Shown: positions 41,134 through 54,989, counted from the stretch's first letter. The stretch is 64,000 bases of DNA from Stramonita haemastoma (GCA_030674155.1 CM060318.1:86712480-86776479), one strand, 5' to 3'. Notes: generated by a model from the letters alone, not told the origin. Program-made: numbers and translations.

Positions 41134-41163
<30 letters not shown>
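40738..41163. repeat. Trinucleotide mosaic (ATC, ACC, GTC, GTT, CTG, CTT)
   Basis: About 425 bp of uninterrupted triplet repeats that keep one phase throughout. The motif changes stepwise: ATC with ACC and GTC blocks (to 40990), GTT with CTG blocks (40991-41078), then CTT (41079-41163). Homopolymer-like open frames on both strands are a by-product. Confidence 0.97.
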
Positions 41164-41164
<1 letters not shown>

Positions 41165-41504
41165 ATCTCCATTATAATCACCAGCGTCATCATTATCATC
41201 ATCGTCATCATAATTATCAAGTCTTTGAGAAAATTATTTGTTGCTAATACAGGCAGGTTGTATGTCAAAGAATAAGCAAAGAAATTCACGCAGGTTACAA
41301 GCCACACATAAAAACAGTAAACATGTAAACATAATATCACGAAAAATACCACAACATAGTGTTCAAACATCAGCTTGCATCCATCACAATATAAAAAGTA
41401 CCCACAAATCAGCAATACCTCAGCTAGTCATAAACTCATACAAATAAATTTAGGGCTTGGAGCGAGGGGGCGGGGGGGGGGGGGTTAAAAGCACAATACA
41501 GGGT
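41164..41504. other. Non-coding; poly-G tract
   Basis: G-rich run at 41466-41484 with one C and one A change. Nothing else. Confidence 0.55.
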
Positions 41505-42312
41505 CAGTTCAATAGCCTATAGAATAGGCACAATCTCCTCTGACGCAAAGATTGATAAAGATGTAGACAACAGACTGGCAAAGGCAAACAGTGCTTTTGG
41601 CAGACTCTACCACCGTGTCTGGAAAAACAAACACCTGAAGAAAGACACCAAGATCAGTGTCTACAGAGCCGTGGTACTGACCACCCTCCTGTATGGCTCT
41701 GAGTCATGGGTCACATACAGACACCACCTGCGAATTCTGGAACGCTTCCACCAACGCTGTCTCCGCTCCATCCTCGACATCCACTGGAGCGACTTCACCA
41801 CGAATGCTGAGGTGCTGGAGCAAGCAGGGATCACCAGCATTGAGGCCATGTTGCTGAAAACGCAGCTACGCTGGGCAGGGCATGTCTTTAGAATGGAGGA
41901 CCATCGCCTACCGAAGATGGTTCTCTACGGTGAACTTTCCACCGGACACCGCTACAGAGGCGCACCAAAGAAGAGATTTAAAGACTCTCTGAAGAAATCT
42001 CTGTCAGCCTGCCTCATAGACCATAACCAGTGGTCAGTCCTTGCTGCTGACCGGCAGGCCTGGCGACACACTGTGCATCAGTCGGTCTCCTCCTTTGAGG
42101 ACAATCGCAGAGCGGCCCTTGAGGAGAGGCGAATGAGGAGGAAGAACCGCGTCCCCTCTACATCAACCCCAGAATCGACTTTCCCCTGCAGCCGCTGCGG
42201 CCGGGTTTGTTTGTCACGCATTGGACTGAACAGCCACCAGCGAGCCTGCACCAGACGTGGACAGTGCCCTTAATCTTCGTTCGCGAAGCCAAGCCATGAT
42301 GATGAGAATAAT
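41505..42312 (+). mobile_element. 3' end of a second non-LTR retrotransposon
   Basis: The segment holds the C-terminal coding end of an RT polyprotein, a stop at 42271-42273, then after one base a perfect stem-loop (CTTCG, loop TTCG, CGAAG; 42275-42288), an AGCCAAGCC motif and an ATGATGATG run. The stem-loop and short tandem tail are what one expects at the 3' end of a non-LTR element. It is 5'-truncated near 41510. It is a different family from the copies at 21192 and 36037. Confidence 0.85.
41512..42273 (+). CDS. RT polyprotein C-terminal fragment with C2HC finger
   Basis: An open frame without its own start runs from GTISSDAKIDKDVDNRLAKA (after RT motif C, equivalent to the region following YLG) through VVLTTLLYGSESWVTYRHHL, LRSILDIHWSDFTTNAEVLE, LRWAGHVFRMEDHRLPK and YRGAPKKRFKDSLKKS to a C-terminal zinc finger, CSRCGRVCLSRIGLNSHQRA followed by C (spacing C-X2-C-X12-H-X3-C). 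The finger may bind element RNA or target DNA, by analogy with other non-LTR proteins. The catalytic RT core and endonuclease are gone, but the remainder has no stop, so it is a fairly recent insertion or benefits from low divergence. Confidence 0.85.
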   Translation: MAYRIGTISSDAKIDKDVDNRLAKANSAFGRLYHRVWKNKHLKKDTKISVYRAVVLTTLLYGSESWVTYRHHLRILERFHQRCLRSILDIHWSDFTTNAEVLEQAGITSIEAMLLKTQLRWAGHVFRMEDHRLPKMVLYGELSTGHRYRGAPKKRFKDSLKKSLSACLIDHNQWSVLAADRQAWRHTVHQSVSSFEDNRRAALEERRMRRKNRVPSTSTPESTFPCSRCGRVCLSRIGLNSHQRACTRRGQCP

Positions 42313-42555
42313 AGTCCATCATCACGTATTTGATCTGTTAACAGCAGCTGTAGATAGTCTTAGAATGAAACTAAAAATGCCTCAGTTAGTGTTAAAAAAT
42401 GCACACACTTCTGGTTTTCAAGAGAATTTTTCTTTAAATGAAAGTGCCCCAAGAAGGCAGAATCCTACTGACCAAGTCTAAGTAACATGGCTTCCTCAAA
42501 ATGTTGCCGCCTTCAACATCCGAGTTTCTCCTTTACGCCTTTTTTACTGTCATTT
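42313..42555. other. Short non-coding stretch
   Basis: 42335-42380 (TTAACAGCAGCTGTAGATAG) resembles 54935-54955, a possible extension of repeat H. Confidence 0.4.
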
Positions 42556-42559
42556 GTAA

Positions 42560-43316
<757 letters not shown>

Positions 43317-43444
43317 GTAAACATGTCATTGCCGGACAATAGATGACCGAAAATAGCCTTAAGACAGACAGCAGACAAATACACATACAAAAACAGAGTA
43401 GAAATAGCAAGAAAGACATAAAGACGGAGACAAAAGTAATTCTA
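43317..43444 (+). repeat. Repeat I, 5' part (copy 2)
   Basis: CATGTCATTGCCGGACAA, TAGCCTTAAGACAGACAGCA matches 27255-27310. SINE K and repeat G separate it from the rest of copy 2 at 44330. Confidence 0.6.
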
Positions 43445-43680
43445 AACCTCATAGCGCAGTGGCTATCGCCTTGAATTTCGGAATGGAAGGCCGCGGGTTT
43501 CAATCCCGTAAGAATGATAAGGATATTTTGGACACCGGCCGGCTCGTACCCAGAAAGAGTGTGCTGTGGGCTCAGTGGGAAGAATGGGACCATGGAGAAT
43601 GTTGCTCGAAATACCTGACCATCACTGTAGGTGTCTGTATCTCTCTGGCTGGTTGACGTCGGGATATATTATGAAAGTAA
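43445..43680 (+). mobile_element. tRNA-headed SINE, family K
   Basis: A perfect A box TAGCGCAGTGG (43452-43462) and a B box GGTTTCAATCC (43496-43506, two mismatches) are 33 bases apart. A good T-arm (GCGGG/CCCGT) surrounds the B box, but acceptor strands do not pair, so this is a SINE head, not a tRNA gene. The body (GGACACCGGCCGGCTCGTAC, GTGGGAAGAATGGGACC) differs from SINE A. The 3' end is unclear. Confidence 0.65.
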
Positions 43681-43884
43681 GCATAGAATACGACCCTCTC
43701 AATTAGTCTCAAAGTATATGAACTTCCACAGCAGCATCATTACGTCATCCTTATTAACATTGATCATCATGCAATAGATAAAACACTGATTCAGTGGTTC
43801 CAGTTGCTCTGGTCTTATGATGACCTCATATTTGGTTTCCCCAAGCACTTCTGTGGTGAGTTTATATCAAAGACTTTTGAGTTT
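43681..43884. other. Short non-coding stretch
   Basis: Nothing recognised. Confidence 0.5.
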
Positions 43885-44225
43885 GCAAGTTTAGGGTGAT
43901 GGTCATTGGAGGGACATTGTGGTGGTCGCCATCTCAGGTGGGTGACTCACAAAGTCTAGCTCCGCGACTGAGCTAATACTGTCGGTAGTAGGGGGCTTAG
44001 TTGGTGGTGCCCTGCGTATGTTAACTCAGAACAGGCACCACTGAACACCACCAAAGTGACCCAGCAGATGTGCAGGGACCCTTCTGGCTGGTGGCCCTAC
44101 GATGGTCTGATATTGATGGGCCCCTTGTGGACTGCCGACCCTGACGAATCTAAGTATGCCTGTGGCGGGGAGATTGAAATGAGCGGTGTGGGAACAGCAG
44201 GACAAAGACGTCCCAGATGAAGAAG
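43885..44225 (+). repeat. Dispersed repeat G, copy 2
   Basis: Matches 12130-12480 in order and orientation (CACCACTGAACACCACCAAA is identical). Confidence 0.75.
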
Positions 44226-44329
44226 CTGCAAAGAAAAACAATGATAATTTTTTTCTGTTCATGTTCTTTATTCATTTCTGGCTTCTTCTTCATAACCAAA
44301 TGCTATCCTTTTTTCTGAAGAATTCAAGT

Positions 44330-44756
44330 TCAACTTGGCTGGCGTCAGAGCATTGGGATAGACTTGGTTAAAGCTGTTCTCTTTCCCCTTTGAACCATCA
44401 AGCCAAAGTGTTTGTTTTTGTTCCTAATTCTTTTATCTTAAGTGCTGCACAGGAAAGTGGAGGTGTGGAAAGGAATGGGACGGGTGAACGACAGATACAC
44501 TTTACTGTCTGTTTTTGTGTGTGATATTTGACGCAGAGACGAGTTTGCAGACACATGAAGAGGTGTTCCGTGTGATGTCTTTTCGTGCGGATCACATTAC
44601 CTTTGTCCTAGCAGAGGGAGGGGTGGCTGCACTTCAGAACAGTCTGGGTTCATCCAGTGGACATAGATCATTCAGTTTGTCTCTTGGAGAAAGAACTCAA
44701 ATACTCTGTCTTTTTTATACACGGTCTGAAGTTTGTAAAACGTACACAGAGTGATA
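44330..44756 (+). repeat. Dispersed repeat I, copy 2 (main part)
   Basis: GGCGTCAGAGC, AACCATCAAGCCAAAGTGTT, CTTAAGTGCTGCACAGGAAA, GCACTTCAGAACAGT, GAAAGAACTCAAATACT and GGTCTGAAGTTTGTAAAAC align with 27440-27875. The internal (CAGA)n of copy 1 is absent. Confidence 0.7.
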
Positions 44757-44990
44757 CTTTAAATGCAATGTAACCCCCTCACTGCCCCCACCCCCCAAAA
44801 CTAAAGTTACTGACATAAAGTTATCATAGTAGCATAGAAGGTTTTGCATTCTTATTTCAGTCATGGCTTGAATGTCGTTGATTAGAGTTTTTTCAGAGCA
44901 GAACATTTTTATCTTTTGAAGGGGGTGTTTGCTCTCTTTAAATTTTGCCTGTTTGGACGGTTTATGTTCGTTTTTCTTTTTGGTGTGCGC
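44757..44990. other. Short non-coding stretch
   Basis: Nothing recognised. Confidence 0.5.
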
Positions 44991-44991
44991 A

Positions 44992-44994
<3 letters not shown>

Positions 44995-45081
<87 letters not shown>
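44995..45081. repeat. (GT)n microsatellite
   Basis: About 42 GT units. Confidence 0.97.
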
Positions 45082-45082
<1 letters not shown>

Positions 45083-45869
45083 ATTTTGGCTTAGTAGAGA
45101 ATAGTATCTCTTTGAATATCCAGTTGTCGTATCCAACTGTTCTCAATCACAAAATATCTAGCCACCATACCCCTACCCATTACATTTTTATTTCTTCTTT
45201 TTTGTGAAGGAAGTGGACGGTCTAGATTCTATTTGAATGTGAGAAGCTAAGAATGCGGAGGTGGAAGACATTATAGCAAAATAAAGAAAGAAAAAGAAGT
45301 ACTGGGTGTCTCAATGAGGGCCTTTTGTCGTTGTTGTTCTGGATCGGACAATAGCAGTGATTCTCCTTTGTCCTTCTTTTTTTTTTTTCCCTCCCCCCCC
45401 CCCTCTTTTTATAAAGAATTCCTTTTCTGTTTTTTCCTTCATTGTGTCTGGCATGTTTTTCTCTTCTTTTCTTGTGTCCCTAGTCCTTTTCTGATAGGAA
45501 ATCTTTCGCCCACTGACAATTCTCTCCAGATCCCTTTTCTTCAGCTGCAGCTGATTTTTGTAAAGATGTGGATGAGGTGAAAAAGGAAGCACAATAGAAA
45601 GCGAGAAAGAAAAAGACATCAGAGAACAAGCCTATTTCTAGTGCAGATTAGGGTAATTATCAACCTCCCTCTGTGTAGCTGGCCTTGTTCTATTTTTGTT
45701 TGAATCTTGCGTTAGTCTTTTTTTTTTCTTATACCGGATTTGTGTAGCATAATCATCGGCTGGACACTGACGTATGTATCTGGGGATATTACAGACTTTA
45801 TTTGTGCAGTGGATTCATGGTTAAAATCGGCTTTGTATGCCACCTGTCTAAAATGAATGGTGAATGTCG
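45082..45869. other. Non-coding, T-rich
   Basis: Short poly-T/poly-C tract at 45378-45405. No coding signal. Confidence 0.5.
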
Positions 45870-45955
45870 TCAAGCACACGGGGGCTGGATGTGAAAAAGC
45901 ATATGAGTGCTTATTCCATTATCCTCAACTTAAAGAATAAAATAAAATAAAATGA
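45870..45955 (+). mobile_element. SINE A/L-type 3' tail fragment
   Basis: CACGGGGGCTGGATGTGAAA, AGCATATGAGTGCTTATTCC and ATTATCCTCAACTTAAAGAA followed by (AATAA)n. Only the end of the element is recognisable. Confidence 0.7.
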
Positions 45956-46214
45956 AACTAATTGAAAAAGCACATTTCAAATACCCACTGCTGAATGATT
46001 GTCTTGGCTTGAGGAGATTCTACATTGAATGGTTTGTCCATTTTTTGTTTAGATAGTCCAGAGATATCATATCAGCTGCTGTTTTTTATCAAATAGGAGG
46101 GACAGATGGGTTAACTCCATGTCTCTTCTAAGTCTATCATGTTCTGCCAGCAACGACATTAACTACCGATAACTACAATCACTAAATACTTACACAATTT
46201 TGTATAAAGAACAA
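45956..46214. other. Short non-coding stretch
   Basis: Nothing recognised. Confidence 0.5.
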
Positions 46215-46330
46215 GTGCATGATAACCCCAAAAGTCTGCAAGAGAGAAACACAGATCGGTATGGATGTCAATGTGTTAGTTTACAGACTGGATGCCAAAG
46301 CAGGGAAGAAGCTGAGACAAAGGCACACAG
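46215..46330 (+). repeat. Dispersed repeat F, fragment (copy 3)
   Basis: GATGTCAATGTGTTAGTTTA and CAGACTGGATGCCAAAGC match 33277-33314. Confidence 0.5.
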
Positions 46331-46510
46331 GTAAACAAACATTATATAAACCAATGTGTACTAACATACGTCGTAGGAATAACAATGACATTTGCAATTA
46401 CAAAAGTGCCTGCAGGTAGGTGCTCCATATAGCACAAACAAAGAGTTTACATTTCATTCTCCTCAGTAAAAAATGATTAATCAAAACTGTGTTAATCATA
46501 TAATTATATG

Positions 46511-47379
<869 letters not shown>

Positions 47380-47995
47380 CCCTTCCAAAAATATTTGAAT
47401 GCTAAACTTGGAATTGATGATTTCCCTATGACCCCTCTTTACATCAGCAAAAGACTTCTTTGCCACTGCCATTAGTCTCTTATATCATACACGCCAAAAA
47501 GCATTCATGAGTATCAGAATCATTTCCTTTAGAGATTATTATCAAGGATGAGTTATCATGATTACTTGAGATGTTTTTGCTTCAGCAGACTTAAAGTACA
47601 TTTTCTAATCATAACGTCATGTGACTTTGCCAGACACGTGATTCTAATTTACCTACAAGGTTAAGACTTTGACACCCCCACCCCCTGACCAGAACTAGTA
47701 CTACATGTATTTACAACTTCCATCACAAGATCCGTCTTTGCAAATACTTCCACAACCTGTCATGTATTCTGTTCTTCCTACTGTACAGAAACCAGCAACA
47801 ACAAACAACGTACTCTTGCCATTGCAACTGTTCCTTCTGCATGCTACTTTTGCTGCTCTTGCTAATAAAACGTAAATGTCTACTGCTGCTTATGATGCTT
47901 CTACTACTACTGTTGCTTCTGCTGTTGCTGCTCTGCTGTTTCTGAAGCTGCTATTACAACTGCCACTGTCATTGATGGTACCTGGTAGACACACA
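47380..47995 (+). repeat. Dispersed repeat M, copy 2
   Basis: Parallel to 16690-17300 with the same order of short conserved blocks and the same downstream context: triplet-rich zone, GGTACCTGGTAGAC/TAGTACCTGGCA motif, microsatellite, repeat E. Confidence 0.5.
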
Positions 47996-48004
47996 TTTAG
48001 AATT

Positions 48005-48063
48005 ATAGACAGACAGACAGAGAGGTACGGAAGGCAGACAGACAGACAGACAGACAGACAGAC

Positions 48064-48126
<63 letters not shown>

Positions 48127-48165
48127 AAGAGAAGAGAGAGAGGAGAGAGAGAGAGAGAGAGAATA
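48005..48165. repeat. (GACA)n/(GA)n compound array
   Basis: GACA units (48009-48065) then GA units with small breaks. It lies immediately 5' of repeat E. Confidence 0.95.
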
Positions 48166-48191
48166 CAATTATTCTATATGTTACCAAGAAG

Positions 48192-48860
48192 GGCTGCACG
48201 CCTCACTGGCAGCTGTGTACTCCAACCCTGGTGTTTGTGTTGTGCTGCTAACGAGGTTACAGAGTTTGTTTCTGCCCACAGTGTGTCCCCATGGACTGCA
48301 CAGCCCTGTGGCCATGGTGTTTGATGCCTGCACCCCTCACAGTGCTGGGGTGTGTGTGTGTTTTCATTTTCGCATGGCTGGCCTTCCTGAATTTCCCCAG
48401 GGCCAGCCATTAGCTAGGATGACTTGTTTTGGGACAACACATGGTGACAAAGGCTACAGTCCATCCCCAAAAGATTTTACATTCTGCTATAATATATTTC
48501 CTATAACACTTAAGCCACTGCGTATCATTGTGCAATGGCTTCAACCATAAACAAAAGTAGCGTCAATGTAAAACTTCCCTTGACTCTCAGAACTTATGCA
48601 AAGTTAAAGAAAAAGTACTGAGTTGGGGTGTAACACATAAGAAAAAATAGCCACTGTGATTGTTTTGTTTTCTGCCAGTTTCTTTTTTATTTAATTACAC
48701 ACTATTTCAGAATCATCAACATACAACTGCAGAATCCTCAGATGATGATTATTTTTCATCCTCCTGGTGTTATTTCCAAGTGGTATCAAGCATCCTTGCT
48801 TTATTTTCAACCCCGCACAGGACTGCTTCATGCCCCAACAAATGTTTTAAAATGAGCATG
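48192..48860 (+). repeat. Dispersed repeat E, copy 3
   Basis: 48192-48437 is almost identical to 35069-35317; 48438-48860 is only moderately similar to 35318-35730. Confidence 0.85.
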
Positions 48861-49814
48861 TACTCTTCCAAACAATAATTGATAAAAGCCAGTAACAAAA
48901 AACCCGTATATCTCAAGTTAAAGTGATGCGCATATACCCCTATCCCAAAGTGTGTGGCTTAGCATCCTTTTATCACTACACGTAATTCTGTGTATGTGTA
49001 CATTTTTAACAGGTTCCTATATCAACAGCTTTGGAGACAAAGGTGCTCATTCATGTACCGAGATTGCGCAGTTTCCAGTTCTGTTTCTTACTGCACTGAA
49101 CTGTCTCTTTTTGGCATTATTGTATAAAAAGCTGATATTAAATAAACGACATTGTCTGTAACCAATACCAGTTGAGTCTGAAGACTTGTGTGGACCTTTG
49201 TTTGTATCATTCAAACATGTTGATTGTAATCGTTTGAAAAAACTCAATTTCCACACTAGAGAAATCATGTAAACTAAAGTAAATCTCATCCTCTTACCTG
49301 TTCTTTAAAGCTTAATATGGGGTTAAATTCTATTAAAGAATACACAAAATAAAAAAGTAAATTTCAACCTTGTTCTACGTTGTTGGTTAATGTTTGCCAT
49401 TTTGTTCCTTTATGACTCTTTGTAGATTTTAATTGATTTTATACATAAACTTTTCAATTCACCAAACAAAATTAGACATCTCTGAAATAAAAGGCAGAAT
49501 GGCAGGGAAAAAAATAGAATATCATTTGTTCAAAGTGTACGAAAATACGTGCTCTCGATGTTCTTTAAAACCCAGAGGAAATACATTCCAACCTGTAAAA
49601 GATATGATGAAAACGGTCTTCAATCTGGTACAATGCATATAGTGCAGGTGTGTGCATGCATACATTTTAAAGTGCTTATGGGGCTATGTGACTATGTATG
49701 TGTGTAAATGTTAAAATGTGTACAGAGATAGAATCAACCCTGAGGATGATCACTTTTGTATTAGCTTCCGACTGTCTGCCCTAGGTATGAACTATCTTTT
49801 CTTAAATGTGAAAA
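48861..49814. other. AT-rich non-coding sequence
   Basis: Nothing firm. 49738-49795 is a possible outer part of repeat C. Confidence 0.45.
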
Positions 49815-50272
<458 letters not shown>

Positions 50273-50670
50273 AAGGCAAAGGCAAAGTATTTTCAAGGCA
50301 AGGTATTTTATTCGAGGATAATAGATAAGCACTCGTGTGTTGTCCTTGTCCCAAGAATAAGGACACTATATATGATAAGGTAATAAAAAATGCACTCATT
50401 CAGAAAACAAAAATCTGAAGTCACAATAAAAGATTTTGATTATGGAAGAGAAGAAAGCGTTAATAGTTAAAGAGCAAACAAGAGAACAAAATGAAATAAA
50501 CAACTCAAAAAAACATCAATCCACCACCATCTGTCAAAAATTATACATGTGATATAAATCATACATTTGGATAAAAGGGGCAATTTTAAAAACTAATATC
50601 CTTATTTGAGGGGGGGGGGGAGCATACTACCAATAAAAATATAAAAAATAAATCAAAATGATTATTATTA
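50273..50670 (-). mobile_element. LINE-like 3' end, family L, copy 2
   Basis: The minus strand matches 640-1063: ATATAGTGTCCTTATTCTTG, GTCACATGTATAATTTTTGA (here GATATAAAT variant), CAGATGGTGGTGGATTGATG and TATCCTCGAATAAAATA, ending in CCTTG-type units and a TC tract. About 70 bases present in copy 1 (roughly 935-1005) are missing here. Confidence 0.8.
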
Positions 50671-50750
50671 TGTTTTTTTTTTTTTACATAGAACATCCTA
50701 GATGTTTCAAGATAGGCAAACCATTTTTATCAATCGGATAATGTTTTACA
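50671..50750. other. Short non-coding stretch
   Basis: Poly-T run at 50680-50690. Nothing else. Confidence 0.5.
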
Positions 50751-50751
50751 T

Positions 50752-51694
<943 letters not shown>

Positions 51695-51762
51695 GACATA
51701 GAGATACAGAGACAAACAGATTCAGGGAAAAGAACATCAAGAGAAACATAGGGCCTACCCTA

Positions 51763-52100
51763 CAAAAGATCAGGACAGATAAACAAAGTCCACAGTTAAA
51801 GACTGGCATTTACACTGCTGTCTGGTTCTCCCCCAGCAAAAGCCAATCACAGACACAGAAGACAGTGGCATCAGTCAGTGTCCTGCAGTCAGTGGAGCGA
51901 ATGATAACAAACCTTCTTCCCCTGCCTGTCTGCCTGTCTGCCTGTCTGCCTGCCTGCTGCTGTGTGTGTGTGTGTGCAGGCAAGGCGTGTGAATCTGATG
52001 AATGGACTTTGGTCAGCGGTGGCTGGGTCATCATCCATCACACAAAAGCAGTTAGGATTCTGACCTTGATCTATTCCAGTGGGCCTGTTGGGTATCCTCG
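51763..52100 (+). repeat. Dispersed repeat C, copy 3
   Basis: Same blocks as copies 1 and 2. The internal (CCTG)n(TG)n is intermediate in length (51920-51978). Confidence 0.87.
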
Positions 52101-52127
52101 TGCTTACTTGTTTAGTTTTTTTTTATT

Positions 52128-52189
52128 CAAACACACAAACAAAGACACAAACATACAGAAACACGCACACACATACACGCAAGCACACA

Positions 52190-52251
<62 letters not shown>

Positions 52252-52270
52252 TACACACACACACACACCA
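52128..52270. repeat. (CA)n array
   Basis: CA units, the purest part at 52194-52246. Confidence 0.95.
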
Positions 52271-53639
52271 GCGCAGGAACACGCACATACCCAATCAGTC
52301 AGTATCTATAAATGATATACAACATAATGTTTGTGCCCAATGAATTATGTAAAATCTCAAGCATTGACAGCATATCAAGCTGTCTTCTGAAGTGATCTAA
52401 AGGCTACATTCATCACAACTATGGTACATTGTGTTCCTGACTAATGTGCATGATATGCAGCTACCCTTTTTTGTGATAGTGAGTTATCTTGATCATCATT
52501 TTTCTGTTTTAGTTTTAGCCAGTCAATGGGTATGAAACATGGAAAAAATATGCTTCGTTATGTAATCCCAGTCAATGCCTCACCATGTAGCTAATTACAT
52601 CTCCAAAAAGCACGTGATGCCTCTGTATAAAGTTCTATAAATCTATTTGCTAGAATTATTTGATACAGGGTTTTCAAATCCTAGCAATAATAAAATGAGA
52701 TGTTTCTTTTTTTCTGTTTCTTTGCTCTTAACAAGCTTCCTACTTAAGCATGATTTAACAAAATATTTTTATACTTCAGTTAACAATCACTGAACAAAAA
52801 TACATGATTAATCTACATTGTGTTATTTCCTTTTAAAGCCCAAATACAGTGGTGAATATAACCCGTGGATAGTATTAAGGCAAGACAACAATAATTATAT
52901 CAATATGAGGATAATGAATTTCAATACAGATAATACACCAGCGAGGTATTGTCTTTCTGGCGGCTATCCCTGTTTCAGCTGGCTAGACCTTGAGTCTATG
53001 GCTGGAGTTGCTGTGGCTGTCTGACAAACACGTTCGCCTGATGGCACGCCAGACATGTTTGTTGCACTGTTCAGCCTGTGTTCCCTAAACACCCCGTCAG
53101 TCTAAACAAGACTAACTGCTGCATCTGAATACATTGTCATCAGCGTTCATGCCAAACCTAACACAGCTAAGTAGACGTGTTTTACGGATTGACGAACATA
53201 GTTTTACCTGGATGAATCATGAATCTGCACCACAGCTGTAAAAATCTGGTCGTTCCCTCTTGATTGAACTCGTGGAAATGGGCAGCAGCAGTTATAACAT
53301 CAGCATGAGCAAAAGCAGCTGCATGCTTATCATCATCAGTTGCATCAGCAGCAAAAGTAGCAGCAGCAGCAATAACAACAAGAAAAATTCCGGGTATAGT
53401 AACTACGAGTATTAAAAGCAGCAATGGCAGCAGTGTTCACAGTTTATAGAAGGTGGATAAGAGAAAAGAGAAAGTGGATAAGGGAAAAGGAGTGACTAGA
53501 GGAGTTGTTGTTTGTTTTCCACTGACTGTTGCTGCTGCTAGAGATGTCATTCTGGCTGTTCTCCTTATCGCTGTCGTCATCTCCAGCAGCTCAGCCATTG
53601 TCTTCATCCATCCCAAGTTATTGTTGGAAACACTGACTT
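52271..53639. other. Non-coding; D-like triplet zone at the end
   Basis: 53090-53135 (TAAACAAGACTAACTGCTGCAT) and the CAG-rich stretch 53285-53425 resemble the upstream zone of repeat D. The remainder is featureless. Confidence 0.5.
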
Positions 53640-54100
53640 CAGCAGAAACAAGACAAACTGCAGGCTGCATCCTGCAACTTTTGGGATCGGCAAATCATAC
53701 CAGACTGCTTCATTCCTGTTTACTGGAAACCGCTTTTCTTTCCTAAGTGTCTGTCACACAAACTGGAGAAAACCCATCTGTCATCTGCTTCTTTGCCATC
53801 GATTGTCAGAACCCGACACAGGGCGGCAAATGAGCAATTCACCCCAGGAACTTCTTACCAAGCTTTGGGGGCTGGGCAGAGGAGGAAAGGGGGGAGGGAG
53901 GCAGACAGAGAGGACATCCTGACCAGGTGGTGAAGAACACTTGTGTGACTGATGATCAATGAAAGACCCACAGTCTCGGCAGAGAACAGACACTGCCGGA
54001 TGCAGGAAAGGAGGAGAGGAGGGATAGTTTTCAAGCAACAAACAATGTCGGTGGCAACATATTGTGTCTGGTACCCAAGTACACTTTGTCATTTAGAAAC
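53640..54100 (+). repeat. Dispersed repeat D, copy 3
   Basis: Matches 39920-40495 in order: AACAAGACAAACTGC, AAATCATACCAGACTGCTTC, AGAACCCGACACAGG, GACATCCTGACCAGGTGGTG, ACTGCCGGATGCAGGAAAGG. The (GGA)n of copy 2 is a short purine run here. Confidence 0.82.
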
Positions 54101-54212
54101 AGTTTAATTCAGTAATGAAGTCATCAAACCTTGCACTATTTCATGCTCTGGGATCTGTATTGTTTGCTTCCTTTACCTGTTTGTGTGCATGATAATGCAC
54201 TTTTTGGTTAAC

Positions 54213-54330
54213 AAGATTCTGTTGATCATCATATGATTATATGAACAACAATCAATTATTTGTCACACACACATATGGATAACAATTAATTCTTATTACA
54301 TGTATTTGAAGAACAATGAATCATTAATCA
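54213..54330 (+). repeat. Left arm of inverted repeat (inner part)
   Basis: 54216-54325 is repeated as its reverse complement at 54443-54551 with a few small differences (for example CACACACA/CACACA and TAATTC/CAATTC). Confidence 0.93.
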
Positions 54331-54403
54331 CACACACACACACACACACACATCACACACACACACACACACACACAACACACACACACACACAATATAT
54401 ATG

Positions 54404-54438
<35 letters not shown>

Positions 54439-54440
54439 TT
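54328..54440. repeat. (CA)n / (GT)n centre of the inverted repeat
   Basis: CA units to about 54393, an ATATATAT core, then GT units to 54437, so the microsatellite itself is palindromic. Confidence 0.95.
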
Positions 54441-54442
54441 AT

Positions 54443-54621
54443 AATGATTCATTGTTCTTCAAATACATGTAATAAAGAATTGATTGTTATCCATATGTGT
54501 GTGACAAATAATTGATTGTTGTTCATATAATCATATGATGATCAACAGAATCTTAGGAAAGAAAAGCGGTTTCCAGTAAACAGGAATGAAGCAGTCTGGC
54601 ATGATTTGCCGATCCCAAAAG

Positions 54622-54622
<1 letters not shown>
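54443..54622 (-). repeat. Right arm: inverted copy of two separate left segments
   Basis: 54443-54551 is the reverse complement of 54216-54325. It continues without a gap into 54552-54622, the reverse complement of 53676-53747. On the left the two source segments are 468 bp apart (53748-54215). Confidence 0.93.

Positions 54623-54655
<33 letters not shown>
54623..54655. repeat. (TA)n microsatellite
   Basis: About 14 TA units at the outer edge of the right arm. Confidence 0.93.
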
Positions 54656-54657
<2 letters not shown>

Positions 54658-54989
54658 GCACGTTAACACTAATCAGCAGGATAGCATCAACAACAAGCTT
54701 AATGCTTATAATTATTGGGCTTAAAAGATGTCAGTGGCAATGGCATATTGTGGACAAAACAGACGCTATATCCATGTCATTGATTAGTGCTTTAACATCT
54801 TTCTTGTGTTATTGAAGTCAGGAATTCAGAATAAAGAAAAATCATCAGATAAGCTCAGAAACAAACAAACAGACTTTCTCGGGGGATACCAAGGGGGAGA
54901 GAAAGCGATGAAGCCAAAAAGCCTGACTTTTGTTTAACAGCAGCTGCAGATAGACTGTGGCAGGAACAAGGTCCACTGAATGCTAGTAA
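54656..54989. other. Short non-coding stretch
   Basis: Nothing recognised. Confidence 0.5.

Noticed and set aside
40636..41415. 259-codon frame
   Set aside because: Made of Met, Asn, Lys and Val runs from the trinucleotide mosaic.
43445..43520. Functional tRNA gene
   Set aside because: A and B boxes are present, but the acceptor strands do not pair and the D stem is weak.
53748..54215. The segment skipped in the inverted copy as a spliced intron
   Set aside because: With the AAG microhomology the possible boundaries are GT...AA or TG...AG, never GT...AG, so splicing is not supported.
53676..54622. Palindrome as a simple mirrored-read assembly artefact
   Set aside because: The arms differ by substitutions, small indels and a 468-bp segment. 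A chimeric join cannot be fully excluded without reads.
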